From contig NZ_JAAAFX010000004.1 of the NCBI RefSeq assembly GCF_019352895.1, forward strand, positions 1,108,714-1,172,713: 64,000 bases of DNA, written 5' to 3'. The notes below the pieces were generated by a model. That model saw only the letters and a list, made by a program, of their open reading frames with translations, made no database searches and was not told where the DNA came from. Of the stretch, positions 18,142-28,651 are shown one piece after another. The position numbers were made by a program, and so were the translations under genes. This stretch comes from Variovorax boronicumulans (GTDB lineage: Bacteria; Pseudomonadota; Gammaproteobacteria; Burkholderiales; Burkholderiaceae_C). Every line of letters starts with the position of its first letter. Position 1 is the stretch's first letter.

Positions 18142-19755
18142 CTAGTACCCTGCAGCAAGGCCGTCGCGCCGCGGATCGCTCGCCGCCACATAGCCTTCGA
18201 CCGCCGGATCGCCCGCGCGCCAGATGAACTGGCCGGCACCGAAGTCCTGGTACGAGTCGTTGATCACGTCGACTTTGTGGCCCAGCGCGCTCAGCCCCTG
18301 CAGGACCTGCGGATCCATCGCGGCCTCGGCGTTGATCTCGAGCCCGCTGTTGAAGCGCCAGCGCGGCGCATCGCAGGCCGCCTGCGGGTTCTGGCCGTGG
18401 TCGAGCATGCGCACCAGCGTCTGCATGTGGCCCTGCGGCTGCATGTTGCCGCCCATCACGCCGAAGCTCATGACCGGCTGGCCGTCCTTGGTGAGGAAGG
18501 CCGGGATGATGGTGTGGAAGGGGCGCTTGCCCGGTGCCGCGACGTTGGGGCTGGCCGCGTCCAGGCTGAAGCCGTGGCCGCGGTTCTGCAGGCTGATGCC
18601 GAAGTCGGGTTCGACGCAGCCCGAGCCGAAGCCCATGTAGTTGCTCTGGATGAAGCTCACCATCATGCCGCTCTCGTCGGCCGCCGTGAGGTAGATCGTG
18701 CCGCCCTTGACCGGGTTGCCCGCCTTGAAATCTTGTGCCTTGTTCACATCGATGAGTTTGGCACGCGAAGCCAGATAGGCGCCATCGAGCATTTGCGCGG
18801 GCGTCGTCTCCATCGACGAGGGCTCCGACACATAACGGTAGACGTCGGCGAAGGCCAGCTTCATGGCTTCGATCTGCAGATGCTGCGAAGCCACCGAGTC
18901 GACCGGCATCGAGGCCAGGTCGAAGTTCTTCAAGATGCCCAGCGCGATCAGCGCCGCGATGCCCTGCCCGCTGGGCGGGATCTCGTGCAGCGTGTGGCCG
19001 GCGTAGTCCTGCGAGATCGGCGTGACCCATTCGGGCTTCCAGTTCGCGAGGTCGCGCACCTTGAGGCTGCCGCCGTTGGCATTGGAGAATTTCTCCAGCG
19101 CCTCGGCGATCTCGCCGCTGTAGAAGGCCTCGCCACGGGTCGCGCCGATGGCACGCAGCGCGCGCGCCGCGGCGGGGAAGCGGAACAGTTCACCCACCTC
19201 GGGCGCGCGGCCCCAGGGCAGGAAGCTCTGGGCGAAGCCGGGTTGGTTCTGCAGGATCGGCGTGGCCGCGGCCCACTTCTGCTGTACCACGGGCGGCACC
19301 AGGTAGCCGCGCTCGGCGACCTCGATGGCCGGCGCCATCAGCGCCTCGAAGGGCAGCTTGCCGAAACGCTCCGACAGTGCGACCCAGCCGCCGACCGCGC
19401 CCGGCACCGTGACCGAATCCATGCCGCGCTGCGGCGGCGTGGCGGCGCCGTCGCCGTGCTTGCGCCGGAAGTACTCGGGCGTCCAGGCCTGCGGTGCGCA
19501 GCCCGAGGCGTTCAGGCCATGCAGTTCCTTGCCGTCCCACAGGATGCAGAAGGCGTCGCTGCCCAGGCCGTTGCTCACCGGCTCGACCAGCGTCATCACG
19601 GCTGCGGTGGCGATCGCGGCATCGACCGCGTTGCCGCCCTGCTGCAGGATGCGCAGGCCGGCCTGGGCCGCGAGGGGATGGGAGGTCGAGACGACGTTGC
19701 GTGCGAAGACCGGGATGCGGGTGGAGCGGTAGGGATTGGCGTAGTCGAATTTCAT
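18142..19755 (-). CDS. Gamma-glutamyltransferase family protein
   Basis: This 537-residue Ntn-hydrolase-fold protein has the large-subunit N-terminal motif MVVSTSHPLA-like (VVSTSHPLAAQAGLRILQQG) followed by GGNAVDAAIATAAVMTLVEP. The predicted autocatalytic threonine is T353 in GGTIYLTAADESG, which would begin the small subunit. The FGSG segment follows soon after. No signal peptide is evident. The enzyme would cleave gamma-glutamyl or related amide bonds. It lies 28 bp downstream of the Bug binding-protein gene, so it may process the compound that protein captures. Confidence 0.88.
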   Translation of the reverse strand: MKFDYANPYRSTRIPVFARNVVSTSHPLAAQAGLRILQQGGNAVDAAIATAAVMTLVEPVSNGLGSDAFCILWDGKELHGLNASGCAPQAWTPEYFRRKHGDGAATPPQRGMDSVTVPGAVGGWVALSERFGKLPFEALMAPAIEVAERGYLVPPVVQQKWAAATPILQNQPGFAQSFLPWGRAPEVGELFRFPAAARALRAIGATRGEAFYSGEIAEALEKFSNANGGSLKVRDLANWKPEWVTPISQDYAGHTLHEIPPSGQGIAALIALGILKNFDLASMPVDSVASQHLQIEAMKLAFADVYRYVSEPSSMETTPAQMLDGAYLASRAKLIDVNKAQDFKAGNPVKGGTIYLTAADESGMMVSFIQSNYMGFGSGCVEPDFGISLQNRGHGFSLDAASPNVAAPGKRPFHTIIPAFLTKDGQPVMSFGVMGGNMQPQGHMQTLVRMLDHGQNPQAACDAPRWRFNSGLEINAEAAMDPQVLQGLSALGHKVDVINDSYQDFGAGQFIWRAGDPAVEGYVAASDPRRDGLAAGY

Positions 19756-19783
19756 GAGAAGGGTCAAGGCTGGGTCGGTCGGT

Positions 19784-20752
19784 TCAGTCGCCGACGATGC
19801 GGCGTTCGGTGATGATCTTTTTCCACTTGGCGGCGTCCTGCGCCACCATGCTCGCCAGTTCGGCCGGCGTGCTGGTCGTCGGCTCGATGCCCAGGCGCGA
19901 GAGCTTGTCGCGCACCTCCGGGTCAGCCAGCGACTGGTTGGCCGCGGTGTTGATGCGCGCCACCATCTCGGCCGGCAGGCCCTTGGGGCCATAGAGCCCG
20001 AACCAGGTGTTCGACTCGAAGCCCGGCAGCACGTCGGCGATGGCCGGCAGATCGGGTGCGAGCGGGCTGCGCTTGAGCGAGGTCACGCCCAGCGCGCGCA
20101 GCCGGCCGTCGCGCACGTGCGGCATGCCGGTGGGCAGGGAATCGAAGAGCACATCGACCTTGCCGCTGATCAGGTCGGGAATGGCCAGCGCCGTGCCCTT
20201 GTACGGGATGTGCGTGACGAACACGCCGGCCTGCGACTTGAACAGCTCGGCCGTCAGCTGGACGATGGTGCCGTTGCCGCTCGAGGCGTAGTTGAGCTTG
20301 CCGGGGTTCTTCTTCGCGTAGTCGATCCACTCGCGCACCGTCTTCGCGGGCGAGCTGTTGGGCACCAGCATGATGCTGGGCGCATCGCCCACGTGCGCGA
20401 TGGGCGTGAAGTCGCGCACCGTGTCGTAGGGCAGCTTGTTGATGGCCGGGCCGATCGAATGCGTGCTGGTGGTGGCCAGCAGCAGCGTGTAGCCGTCGGG
20501 CGCGGCCTTGGCCGCCTGGTCGGAGCCGATCGCGCCGCCGGCGCCCGGCTTGTTGTCGATCACGATCGTGGTGCCGAGCTTCTCGCCCATCTTCTGCGAC
20601 AGCGTGCGTGCGAACAGGTCGGTGGCACCGGCCGCGGGGAACGGCACGATCAGCCGGATCGGCTTGGCCGGGTAGCCCTGCGCCAGGCTGGCGGACGACG
20701 CGACCACGCACAGCGCAATGGCCACCCCTTGAAGGAACTGGATTCTTTTCAT
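19784..20752 (-). CDS. Bug-family (TctC-like) periplasmic solute-binding protein
   Basis: This 322-residue protein has a signal peptide with likely cleavage after A24 (ASLA-QG). It shows the Bug-family elements YPAKPIRLIVPFPAAGATD, RTLSQKMGEKLG, VIDNKPGAGGAIGSD and HIPYKGTALAIPDLISGKVDV. ATG 20752 (MKRIQFLQG) is chosen because it starts the signal peptide. It is upstream of the gamma-glutamyltransferase-like gene and divergent from a LysR gene. The tctBA genes lie beyond that LysR and could supply the membrane components. Confidence 0.92.
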   Translation of the reverse strand: MKRIQFLQGVAIALCVVASSASLAQGYPAKPIRLIVPFPAAGATDLFARTLSQKMGEKLGTTIVIDNKPGAGGAIGSDQAAKAAPDGYTLLLATTSTHSIGPAINKLPYDTVRDFTPIAHVGDAPSIMLVPNSSPAKTVREWIDYAKKNPGKLNYASSGNGTIVQLTAELFKSQAGVFVTHIPYKGTALAIPDLISGKVDVLFDSLPTGMPHVRDGRLRALGVTSLKRSPLAPDLPAIADVLPGFESNTWFGLYGPKGLPAEMVARINTAANQSLADPEVRDKLSRLGIEPTTSTPAELASMVAQDAAKWKKIITERRIVGD

Positions 20753-20816
20753 GGTGCTGATTCTGGCCCCGTGGAGGAAAGCTCGCATGCTATGCAGCGC
20801 CCGTGCATCAAGCCAG

Positions 20817-20830
20817 ATAATTCCACTTAT
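20817..20830. promoter_or_regulatory. Small inverted repeat upstream of divergent Bug and LysR genes
   Basis: ATAA (20817-20820), a 6-bp spacer and TTAT (20827-20830) form a short inverted repeat within the 97-bp intergenic region. The region is AT-rich compared with its surroundings. It is a plausible LysR site, but too short to be confident. Confidence 0.25.
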
Positions 20831-20849
20831 TCAACTATGAGCGCTGCTT

Positions 20850-21776
20850 ATGACAAAGAACGCCACGGAAGAGGTCTCGCTGCAGCAGTTGCGGGCGCTG
20901 GCGGCCGTCGCCGAATCGGGCAGCTTCACGCTGGCGGCGGAAGCCCTGCAGCTGACGCAGCCCGCCATCAGCCACCTGATCAAGCGCATGGAGCAGGAAC
21001 TGGGGCAGCCGCTGGTGGTGCGGGGCCGCCGCATCCAACTGACGAGCGCCGGCCAGGTGATGGTTGAAACCGCCGTGCGCGCGCTGCGCCTGATCGACGA
21101 ATCCGTCGGGGCCTGCCGCTCGCAGTCGCAACTGCGCGAGGGACGCGTGGTGCTGGCGGTGGGCCATCTCACGGCGGGCGCCCTGCTGCCGCCGGTGCTG
21201 GGGCGTTTTTCCCGGACGCATCCCACGCTCGCGGCGACGCTGCTCGACAGCACGGCCGAGCAGATGATCTCGCGCATCCTTTCGCAGGAGGCCGACCTGG
21301 GTTTCGGCTCGGACATCGGGCAGAAGCATTCCGAGCTGGCGACCGAGCCGCTGTTCACCGAGCGCATGGCGCTGTTCGTGCGCGACGACCATCCGCTGGC
21401 GCAACGCGTGGTGGTCGATGCCAGGCACCTCGAGCCGCTGCCCTTCATCCACGTCAACCCCGATGCCAACGTGTGGCGCGCGGTCAGCCGCCAGCTCTCG
21501 AGCGTGGCCAACGTGTACCCGCATGTGGTGCATCACGTGTCGATGCTGTCGACGGCCTTCGGCCTGATCCAGGCGGGTGCGGGCGTGGCGCTGCTGCCGC
21601 GCTATGTGGAAGTGCTGATGCCGGGCAACCTGCGCGCCGTGGCCGTGACGCGCCCGACGCTGGAATACCCGGTGGTCGCCATCCGGCTGGCCAAGCATCC
21701 GCTGAGCCCGGCGGCGATGGCCTTCCTGGCCATGGCCAGGCAGCACATGAAACCGCCGCGCGGCGGCAGGCCCTGA
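20850..21776 (+). CDS. LysR-family transcriptional regulator
   Basis: This 308-residue LTTR has a winged helix in residues 10-70 (LQQLRALAAVAESGSFTLAA, LTQPAISHLIKRMEQELG) and a type-2 periplasmic-like effector domain after residue 95. Divergent from the Bug and gamma-glutamyltransferase-like genes, it probably regulates them. It is convergent with tctA, separated by a terminator that serves the tct genes. Confidence 0.92.
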   Translation: MTKNATEEVSLQQLRALAAVAESGSFTLAAEALQLTQPAISHLIKRMEQELGQPLVVRGRRIQLTSAGQVMVETAVRALRLIDESVGACRSQSQLREGRVVLAVGHLTAGALLPPVLGRFSRTHPTLAATLLDSTAEQMISRILSQEADLGFGSDIGQKHSELATEPLFTERMALFVRDDHPLAQRVVVDARHLEPLPFIHVNPDANVWRAVSRQLSSVANVYPHVVHHVSMLSTAFGLIQAGAGVALLPRYVEVLMPGNLRAVAVTRPTLEYPVVAIRLAKHPLSPAAMAFLAMARQHMKPPRGGRP

Positions 21777-21798
21777 GCGAACGCCGGGTGCTCCAAAG

Positions 21799-21826
21799 CA
21801 AAAAAAACGGCGCCCGAAGGCGCCGT
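21799..21826 (-). terminator. Rho-independent terminator of tctBA
   Basis: ACGGCGCC (21807-21814), CGAA loop and GGCGCCGT (21819-21826) form a perfect 8-bp stem. An A-run at 21799-21807 becomes a U-tract after the stem when read on the minus strand. It therefore ends minus-strand transcription 27 bp past the tctA stop. Confidence 0.88.
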
Positions 21827-21852
21827 CCTGTGGAGGGGCAAAGCCTCCCCGC

Positions 21853-23364
21853 TCAATCCTCGACGAAGGCCTCTTCGCGCTTGGACTTCACGGCCGGCAG
21901 CAGCACGATGATCAGCAGCAGCAGCGCGGCGGCCAGCAGACCGGCAGAGATCGGACGGCTCACGAACACGCTCCAGTCGCCACGCGACAGCAGCAGCGCA
22001 CGGCGCAGGTTCTCCTCCATCATCGGGCCCAGGATGAAGCCCAGCAGCAGCGGCGCGGGTTCGCAGCCCAGCTTGAAGAAGGCATAGCCGATGAAGCCGA
22101 AGGCACCCACCATCCAGATGTCGAAGGTGTTGTTGTTGGTCGAGTACACGCCGATCGCGCAGAACAGCACGATGGCCGGGAACAGGTACTTGTAGGGCAC
22201 CGACAGCAGCTTGATCCACATGCCGATCAGCGGCAGGTTCAGGATGATCAGCATCGCGTTGCCGATCCACATCGAGGCGATCAGGCCCCAGAACAGTTCG
22301 GGGTTGCTGGTCATGACCTGCGGGCCGGGCTGGATGTTGTGGATGGTCATCGCACCCACCATCAGCGCCATCACGGCGTTGGGCGGGATGCCCAGCGTCA
22401 GCAGCGGGATGAACGACGTTTGCGCGCCGGCGTTGTTGGCCGACTCGGGCGCGGCCACGCCGCGGATGTTGCCCTTGCCGAAGGGCACTTCGCCCGGCTT
22501 CAGCTTGGTCTTCTTCTCGATCGTGTAGGCCGCGAAAGCCGCCAGCAGCGCGCCGCCGCCGGGCAGGATGCCGAGGGCCGCACCGAGTGCCGTGCCGCGC
22601 AGCACGGCCGGGATCATGCGCTTGAAGTCTTCCTTGGTCGGGAACAGGCCGGACACCTTGGCGGTGAACACTTCACGCTCTTCTTCGGGGCGCGACAGGT
22701 TGGCGATGATTTCGCCGTAGCCGAACACGCCCATGGCGATGGCCACGAAGCCGATGCCGTCGGTCAGTTCAGGAATGTCGAAGCTGAAGCGGGCCACGCC
22801 CGAGTTCACGTCGGTGCCGACCAGGCCCAGCAGCAGGCCCAGCACGATCATCGCGATGGCCTTGAGCAGCGAGCCCGAAGCCAGCACCACGGCGCCGATC
22901 AGGCCCAGGATCATCAGCGAGAAATATTCGGCCGGGCCGAACTTGAAGGCGATCTCGGTCAGCGGCGGCGCGAAGGCCGCGAGGATCAGCGTGCCCACGC
23001 AGCCGGCGAAGAAGGAACCCAGCCCGGCCGCGGCGAGTGCCGGTCCGGCCCTGCCCTTGCGCGCCATCTGGTAGCCGTCGATCACGGTCACCACCGAGGA
23101 CGATTCGCCCGGCAGGTTGACCAGGATGGCGGTGGTCGAGCCACCGTATTGCGCGCCGTAGTAGATGCCGGCCAGCATGATCAGCGCCGACACGGGGGGC
23201 AGCGCGTAGGTGGCGGGCAGCAGCATCGCGATGGTCGCGACCGGGCCGATGCCGGGGAGCACGCCGATCAGCGTGCCGAGAATGCAACCGACCAGGCAGT
23301 ACAGCAGGTTCGTGAAAGTGAACGCGACGCCGAAGCCGATCGAGAGGTTGTTGATCAGATCCAT
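21853..23364 (-). CDS. tctA: Tripartite tricarboxylate transporter large membrane subunit
   Basis: This 503-residue protein with about twelve membrane segments has TctA-family features: GTLIGVLPGIGPVATIAMLLP near residue 30, YYGAQYGGSTTAILVNLPGE, and PESANNAGAQTSFIPLLTLGIP around residues 310-330. It carries out solute translocation with TctB and a periplasmic TctC/Bug protein. A GAGGAAC site precedes the ATG. It is 10 bp downstream of tctB. No tctC is directly adjacent; the nearest Bug gene is at 19784. Confidence 0.95.
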   Translation of the reverse strand: MDLINNLSIGFGVAFTFTNLLYCLVGCILGTLIGVLPGIGPVATIAMLLPATYALPPVSALIMLAGIYYGAQYGGSTTAILVNLPGESSSVVTVIDGYQMARKGRAGPALAAAGLGSFFAGCVGTLILAAFAPPLTEIAFKFGPAEYFSLMILGLIGAVVLASGSLLKAIAMIVLGLLLGLVGTDVNSGVARFSFDIPELTDGIGFVAIAMGVFGYGEIIANLSRPEEEREVFTAKVSGLFPTKEDFKRMIPAVLRGTALGAALGILPGGGALLAAFAAYTIEKKTKLKPGEVPFGKGNIRGVAAPESANNAGAQTSFIPLLTLGIPPNAVMALMVGAMTIHNIQPGPQVMTSNPELFWGLIASMWIGNAMLIILNLPLIGMWIKLLSVPYKYLFPAIVLFCAIGVYSTNNNTFDIWMVGAFGFIGYAFFKLGCEPAPLLLGFILGPMMEENLRRALLLSRGDWSVFVSRPISAGLLAAALLLLIIVLLPAVKSKREEAFVED

Positions 23365-23374
23365 TTTTTGTTCC

Positions 23375-23863
23375 TCAGGCCGTGATGAAGGTCGGCCAGA
23401 CCTGGATCTGCAGCTTGAGCGCCCAGATGAAAGCCACGTAGCTGCCGACGGCCAGCACGGTCGCGAGGGCCAGCACCTTCTTCAGATCGAACTCGGTGCC
23501 GGCCAGGCTGGAGATGATCACCAGCGCATAGATGGCGATGATCATTCCCATGGCCGGGATGCCGACGCTCGGCAGGCCGCCCAGCAGGATGCCGAAGGCC
23601 AGGTTGGCGCCGATGATGTAGACCACCTGCTTCCAGGCCCACTTGCCGATCTTTTCACCGTCTTCGGTCTCGACCGTCAGGCCGGTGAACATGATGCCCA
23701 GGCCGATCAGCGCCATGACGATGCCCAGCATCAGCGGGAAGTAGCCCGGGCCCATGCGGGCGCCGCTGCCGACGTTGTAGGTCGATGCACCCCATGCGAA
23801 GGCGATGCCCACCACGGCGAACATCAGCCCTGCAAAAAAGTCGCGTTGACTTTTGATTTTCAC
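23375..23863 (-). CDS. tctB: Tripartite tricarboxylate transporter small membrane subunit
   Basis: This 162-residue, four-segment membrane protein has the TctB features SQRDFFAGLMFAVVGIAFAWGAS and ARMGPGYFPLMLGIVMALIGLGI. Translation begins at GTG 23863 with GAGGAG upstream. It partners TctA, which follows immediately. The solute (citrate, other carboxylate or an unrelated acid) is not indicated by the sequence. Confidence 0.93.
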   Translation of the reverse strand: MKIKSQRDFFAGLMFAVVGIAFAWGASTYNVGSGARMGPGYFPLMLGIVMALIGLGIMFTGLTVETEDGEKIGKWAWKQVVYIIGANLAFGILLGGLPSVGIPAMGMIIAIYALVIISSLAGTEFDLKKVLALATVLAVGSYVAFIWALKLQIQVWPTFITA

Positions 23864-23949
23864 GAACAGTCTCCTCGAACAAATCGAACGGGAGATTGTC
23901 TGGTCAGCTTCCGGTCAGGTCGATGTGGATTCCACCTAGCGAACACCTA

Positions 23950-24088
23950 GGGTTAGACCCGAGAGCAACGGCTCTCCCCCGAGGGCCTTGCGCACTGCGT
24001 GTCGCTTGCCTTCCTTCCGGGGCGCGACAGCTGCGGCCCGGCAAAGCCGGTTCCGCGGTGTCCCTTGAAGGGGACACGCGGAACCGCG
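23950..24088 (-). repeat. Dispersed intergenic repeat, copy B (orientation opposite to A)
   Basis: The stretch from CCCCCGAGGGCC near 23977 through GCCCGGCAAAGCCGGTTCC (24037-24055) and GCGGTGTCCC matches the reverse complement of copy A unit 2, with scattered differences. It fills the space between tctB and the GspE-like gene. CACCTAG occurs twice just before it (about 23933 and 23945). No gene is seen in the 225-bp gap. Confidence 0.7.
24052..24082 (-). terminator. Possible hairpin terminator downstream of the GspE-like gene
   Basis: CCGCGGTGTCCC and GGGACACGCGG can pair with a single bulged G around a TTGAAG loop, forming a long stem 7 bp past the gspE stop on the minus strand. It includes the end of repeat copy B. 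No U-tract follows, so it may be a Rho-independent-like element or simply part of the repeat. Confidence 0.4.
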
Positions 24089-25878
<1,790 letters not shown>

Positions 25879-25882
<4 letters not shown>

Positions 25883-26631
25883 GACATGGCTTTGAAGACC
25901 CGCAGCCACTTGGGGGCCGGCAGGCCCCAGCGAGTCTGGATGGTTTGCGCACGCTCGGCAAGCACGCCACGCGCCGGCCGGGCCGGCGTGCGCTGGGCCA
26001 GCACCACGGTGTTGCCCTCGCGCGTGGGCTTGAAGGCCCACACCGCGTCGGCACCGAAGACCGCGGCGATCTTCTCGAGGCTGCGCTCGTAGCTCGACGA
26101 GCGGCCGAACAAATTGACCGTCATCGCGCCGTCTTCCGTGAGCAGCGCGCGGCAGTCGGCATAGAAGCTTTCGCTGTCGAGCACCGGCGCCGCCGCCTCA
26201 TGGTCGTACAGGTCGACCTGCAGCGCATCGACGGTGCCGTGCCACTGGGGCTTCTGGATCTCGAGGCCGGCGTCGGCCAGCACCACGCGGAGCTTGGCAT
26301 CGTCGGCCGGCAGCTTGAACCAGCCGCGGCAGGCCGCGAGCACCTGCGGGTTGAGTTCGATCGCGGTGGTGCGCATGCGCAGCTGCTTGCGGCTGAACTT
26401 GGTCAGCGTGGCCGCGCCCAGGCCCAGCTGCATCGCATGGCGGCTCATCACGCTCGAGGGTTCGACGAACAGCAGCCAGGCCATCATGCGCTGCACGTAC
26501 TCGAGCTCGATCTCGAAGGGCGCATCGATCTTCATCGAGCCCTGGACCCATTCGGTGCCCAGGTGCAGGTAGCGGATGTCGCCCCAATCGGAAAAGTTGA
26601 CCTCGGGCAAGGCCGGTTTGCGCGCCGCCAT
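25879..26631 (-). CDS. Spermidine-synthase-like (SAM-fold) protein
   Basis: This 250-residue protein has a Rossmann methyltransferase-like core: MQLGLGAATLTKFSRKQL, TAIELNPQVLAACRGWF and DALQVDLYDHEAAAP, the last resembling the spermidine-synthase D-x-D/E segment. The usual DGG and substrate motifs are poorly conserved, so true aminopropyltransferase activity is uncertain. Its ATG overlaps the stop of the glycosylase gene by one base, and its TGA overlaps the GspE-like start by four. The three genes probably form one transcript. Confidence 0.75.
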
Positions 26632-27245
26632 CAGGCCACCAGCCCGTGCTGCGCGAACACCTCGCGCCAGGCGTCGCGCTTGCGCTCGAAGGACCAGGTG
26701 GCATGGGCCGGGCTGGTCGAGGGCAGCTTGTAGGCCGGCAGTTCGCCATGGCCGCCGGCGCGCAGCGCCTCGACCACCTTGGGCGCATGCCGGAAGCTCT
26801 CGGCGCCGTTGTGCGCCACCGCCGCCAGGCGCGGCAGTTCGAGGCCGGCGAAATCGTTGAGCACCGCGTCGCGGATCGAGGCGTCGAGGCTGCCTTCGCG
26901 GGCACAGGTGCCGTAGACGTCCCAGACGCCGAGACCGCGTTCGAGCAGCCAGTCGGCGCGTTGGGAGAAAGCCGTGCCGGGCGGCAGCGGGCTGGAGGGC
27001 CAGAGGGCTTGCAAGATCTTCCAGAATTGGTTTTGCGGGTGGGCATAGTAGCGCCCCTCCGCCAGCGAGCGCGCACCCGGGAAGCTGCCGAGCACCAGCA
27101 GCACCACATCCGGCGACACGATCGGCGCCAGCCCTTCGAGCGTCCGGCCTTCGGCGGGCCCACGAGAAAAAACCCGCCGAGGCGGGTTTTCGCTGGGGCC
27201 GTTGCGGCTGTCGCCGCCCGGACGATCAGGGCTTGGCGGCTGCAT
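26631..27245 (-). CDS. DNA-deoxyinosine glycosylase (uracil-DNA glycosylase superfamily)
   Basis: The conserved part shows VLLVLGSFPGARSLAEGRYY, HPQNQFWKIL and LPSTSPAHATWSF, typical of MUG-like glycosylases that excise deaminated bases. The ATG at 27245 gives 204 residues, but the first 30 or so residues overlap a strong terminator hairpin at 27167-27190 and lack family homology. The real start is probably further in. GTG 27119 (VSPDVVLLVLGS, 162 residues) is the only good canonical codon, though homology begins a few residues earlier (LEGLAPI). Function is fairly sure; the start is not. Confidence 0.8.
   Translation of the reverse strand: MQPPSPDRPGGDSRNGPSENPPRRVFSRGPAEGRTLEGLAPIVSPDVVLLVLGSFPGARSLAEGRYYAHPQNQFWKILQALWPSSPLPPGTAFSQRADWLLERGLGVWDVYGTCAREGSLDASIRDAVLNDFAGLELPRLAAVAHNGAESFRHAPKVVEALRAGGHGELPAYKLPSTSPAHATWSFERKRDAWREVFAQHGLVA
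27167..27190 (-). terminator. Rho-independent terminator of the Lys/Ala-rich protein gene
   Basis: AAAACCCGCC (27169-27178) and GGCGGGTTTT (27181-27190) form a perfect 10-bp stem around a tight GA loop. Read on the minus strand the hairpin is followed by six U residues. It lies 36 bp past the stop of the 27226-27576 gene and inside the longest possible reading frame of the glycosylase gene. Confidence 0.85.
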
Positions 27246-27576
27246 TCTCGGCGGTGCCGGGGATCTTCTCGCCGATCTTGTGGCCGGCGCTGCGCATGCC
27301 GTCGGCAGCCTTGTGGCCCACGCCGGCGACGGCGTGGCCGGTCTTCTTGGCGGCGTTGCTGGTCGCGTGGCCGGCCTTCTTGGCGGTGCGCTTGGTGGCC
27401 TTGTAGGCCTTCTTGGTGCCGGTCTTGGCCTTGTCGACCACGGTCGGCTCAGGTGCGGCGGCCGGTGCCATCGTGGTGGTCGCCGGTGCCGGCTGCTGCG
27501 CCATGGCGGAGAAACCGATGGACGCGATGCCCAGTGCGAGGATGGCGGGGACGGTACGGATGAAAGACGAGGTCAT
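27226..27576 (-). CDS. Secreted Lys/Ala-rich small protein
   Basis: This 116-residue protein starts at ATG 27576 after a clear AAGGAG site. It has a signal peptide likely cleaved after A26 (GFSAMA-QQP), then a Pro/Ala/Thr linker and a basic low-complexity region. That region has histone-H1-like repeats such as KTGTKKAYKATKRTAKKAGH and SNAAKKTGHAVAGVGHKA. I do not recognise a named family. The basic mature part should be periplasmic or extracellular and could bind anionic polymers. It has its own terminator. Confidence 0.75.
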   Translation of the reverse strand: MTSSFIRTVPAILALGIASIGFSAMAQQPAPATTTMAPAAAPEPTVVDKAKTGTKKAYKATKRTAKKAGHATSNAAKKTGHAVAGVGHKAADGMRSAGHKIGEKIPGTAENAAAKP

Positions 27577-27703
27577 GAAGATTCTCCTTGAAGAGTTGTA
27601 GTCACGGACTGGGCCGCACTGATCGAACAACGGACGACATGGCGATCAGGATGACAGCAAAAACACAAGGAGTAAGGGTCGAAACACAAATCAGGCCGCG
27701 CGC

Positions 27704-28564
27704 CTACAGCCCAAGCTGACCGGAGGCTGACTCGGCTGTCAGCGCGCGCAGACGGGGCATCGCTTCCAACGCATTGCGGGTGGTGGCCTCGGCCAGTGTT
27801 TCCAGCGAGATCCCACGCAATTGGGCCAGTTCCCGCGCGATGCGCGGCAGCTCGCCCGGTTCGTTGCGGCCTTGTGGCGCACCGGCCTCGCGCTCCTCGC
27901 GCGTGCGGTAGAGCCAGTGCGGCTGGATGTCGGGCGCATCGGTCTCCATCACGATCGCCTCGAGCGGCAGCGTCGCGGCCAGCCGGCGCACCTGCAGCGC
28001 GCGGTCGAAGGTCAGCGTGCCGCCGAAGCCCAGCTTCAGCCCCAGGTCGAGGCAGGCCTGCGCCTGCTGCGCACTGCCGTTGAAGGCATGGGCGATGCCG
28101 CGCCAGGGCCGGCCCGCGCCGACCTGGCGCAGCTGCTTGAGCACCTTGTCGACCGAACGCCGCACATGGATCAGCACCGGCAGGTCGTGCCGGCGTGCGA
28201 GCTGCAGCTGTGCATGGAAGAAGTGCTCCTGCCTTGCCCAATCCAGACCGGGCACGAAACCGTCGAGGCCGATCTCGCCCAGCGCCACCAGCCGCGGGTC
28301 CGAGAGATGGTCCTGGAGCGCGGCATCGAGCGTCGCGAGGTCCGTGTCGTCGGCCTTGCCGGTGAACAAGGGATGGATGCCCAGGGCATAGGCATCGCCC
28401 TGCACATGCGCCAGTGCACGCACGGTTTCGAAGTTGAAGGCCGCCACCGCGGGAATGACGCACAGTGCCACGCCGGCCGCCGCGGCACGGGCGCGGACCG
28501 TCGGCATCTCGTCGCCGAATTCGGGGGCGTCCAGGTGACAGTGTGTATCGATGAAGGCGACCAT
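27704..28564 (-). CDS. TatD-family metal-dependent hydrolase
   Basis: This 286-residue TIM-barrel nuclease-type protein has FIDTHCHLDAPEF (metal-binding H8 and H10), ALGEIGLDG, VLIHVRRS, HAFNGS and VMETDAPDIQPHWLYR near residue 200. These are the TatD family metal-site segments. TatD proteins are Mg/Mn-dependent DNases involved in DNA repair or turnover. ATG 28564 gives the canonical N-terminus. It is divergent from the S1C protease gene. Confidence 0.92.
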   Translation of the reverse strand: MVAFIDTHCHLDAPEFGDEMPTVRARAAAAGVALCVIPAVAAFNFETVRALAHVQGDAYALGIHPLFTGKADDTDLATLDAALQDHLSDPRLVALGEIGLDGFVPGLDWARQEHFFHAQLQLARRHDLPVLIHVRRSVDKVLKQLRQVGAGRPWRGIAHAFNGSAQQAQACLDLGLKLGFGGTLTFDRALQVRRLAATLPLEAIVMETDAPDIQPHWLYRTREEREAGAPQGRNEPGELPRIARELAQLRGISLETLAEATTRNALEAMPRLRALTAESASGQLGL

Positions 28565-28651
28565 CGCTTCATGATGCCCGAACGCATGCAAAGGGCCACA
28601 AAGCGTGCTACCGTGATTTCCTTCACAGGTCACTCTTTGCCGGAGGTGCCG

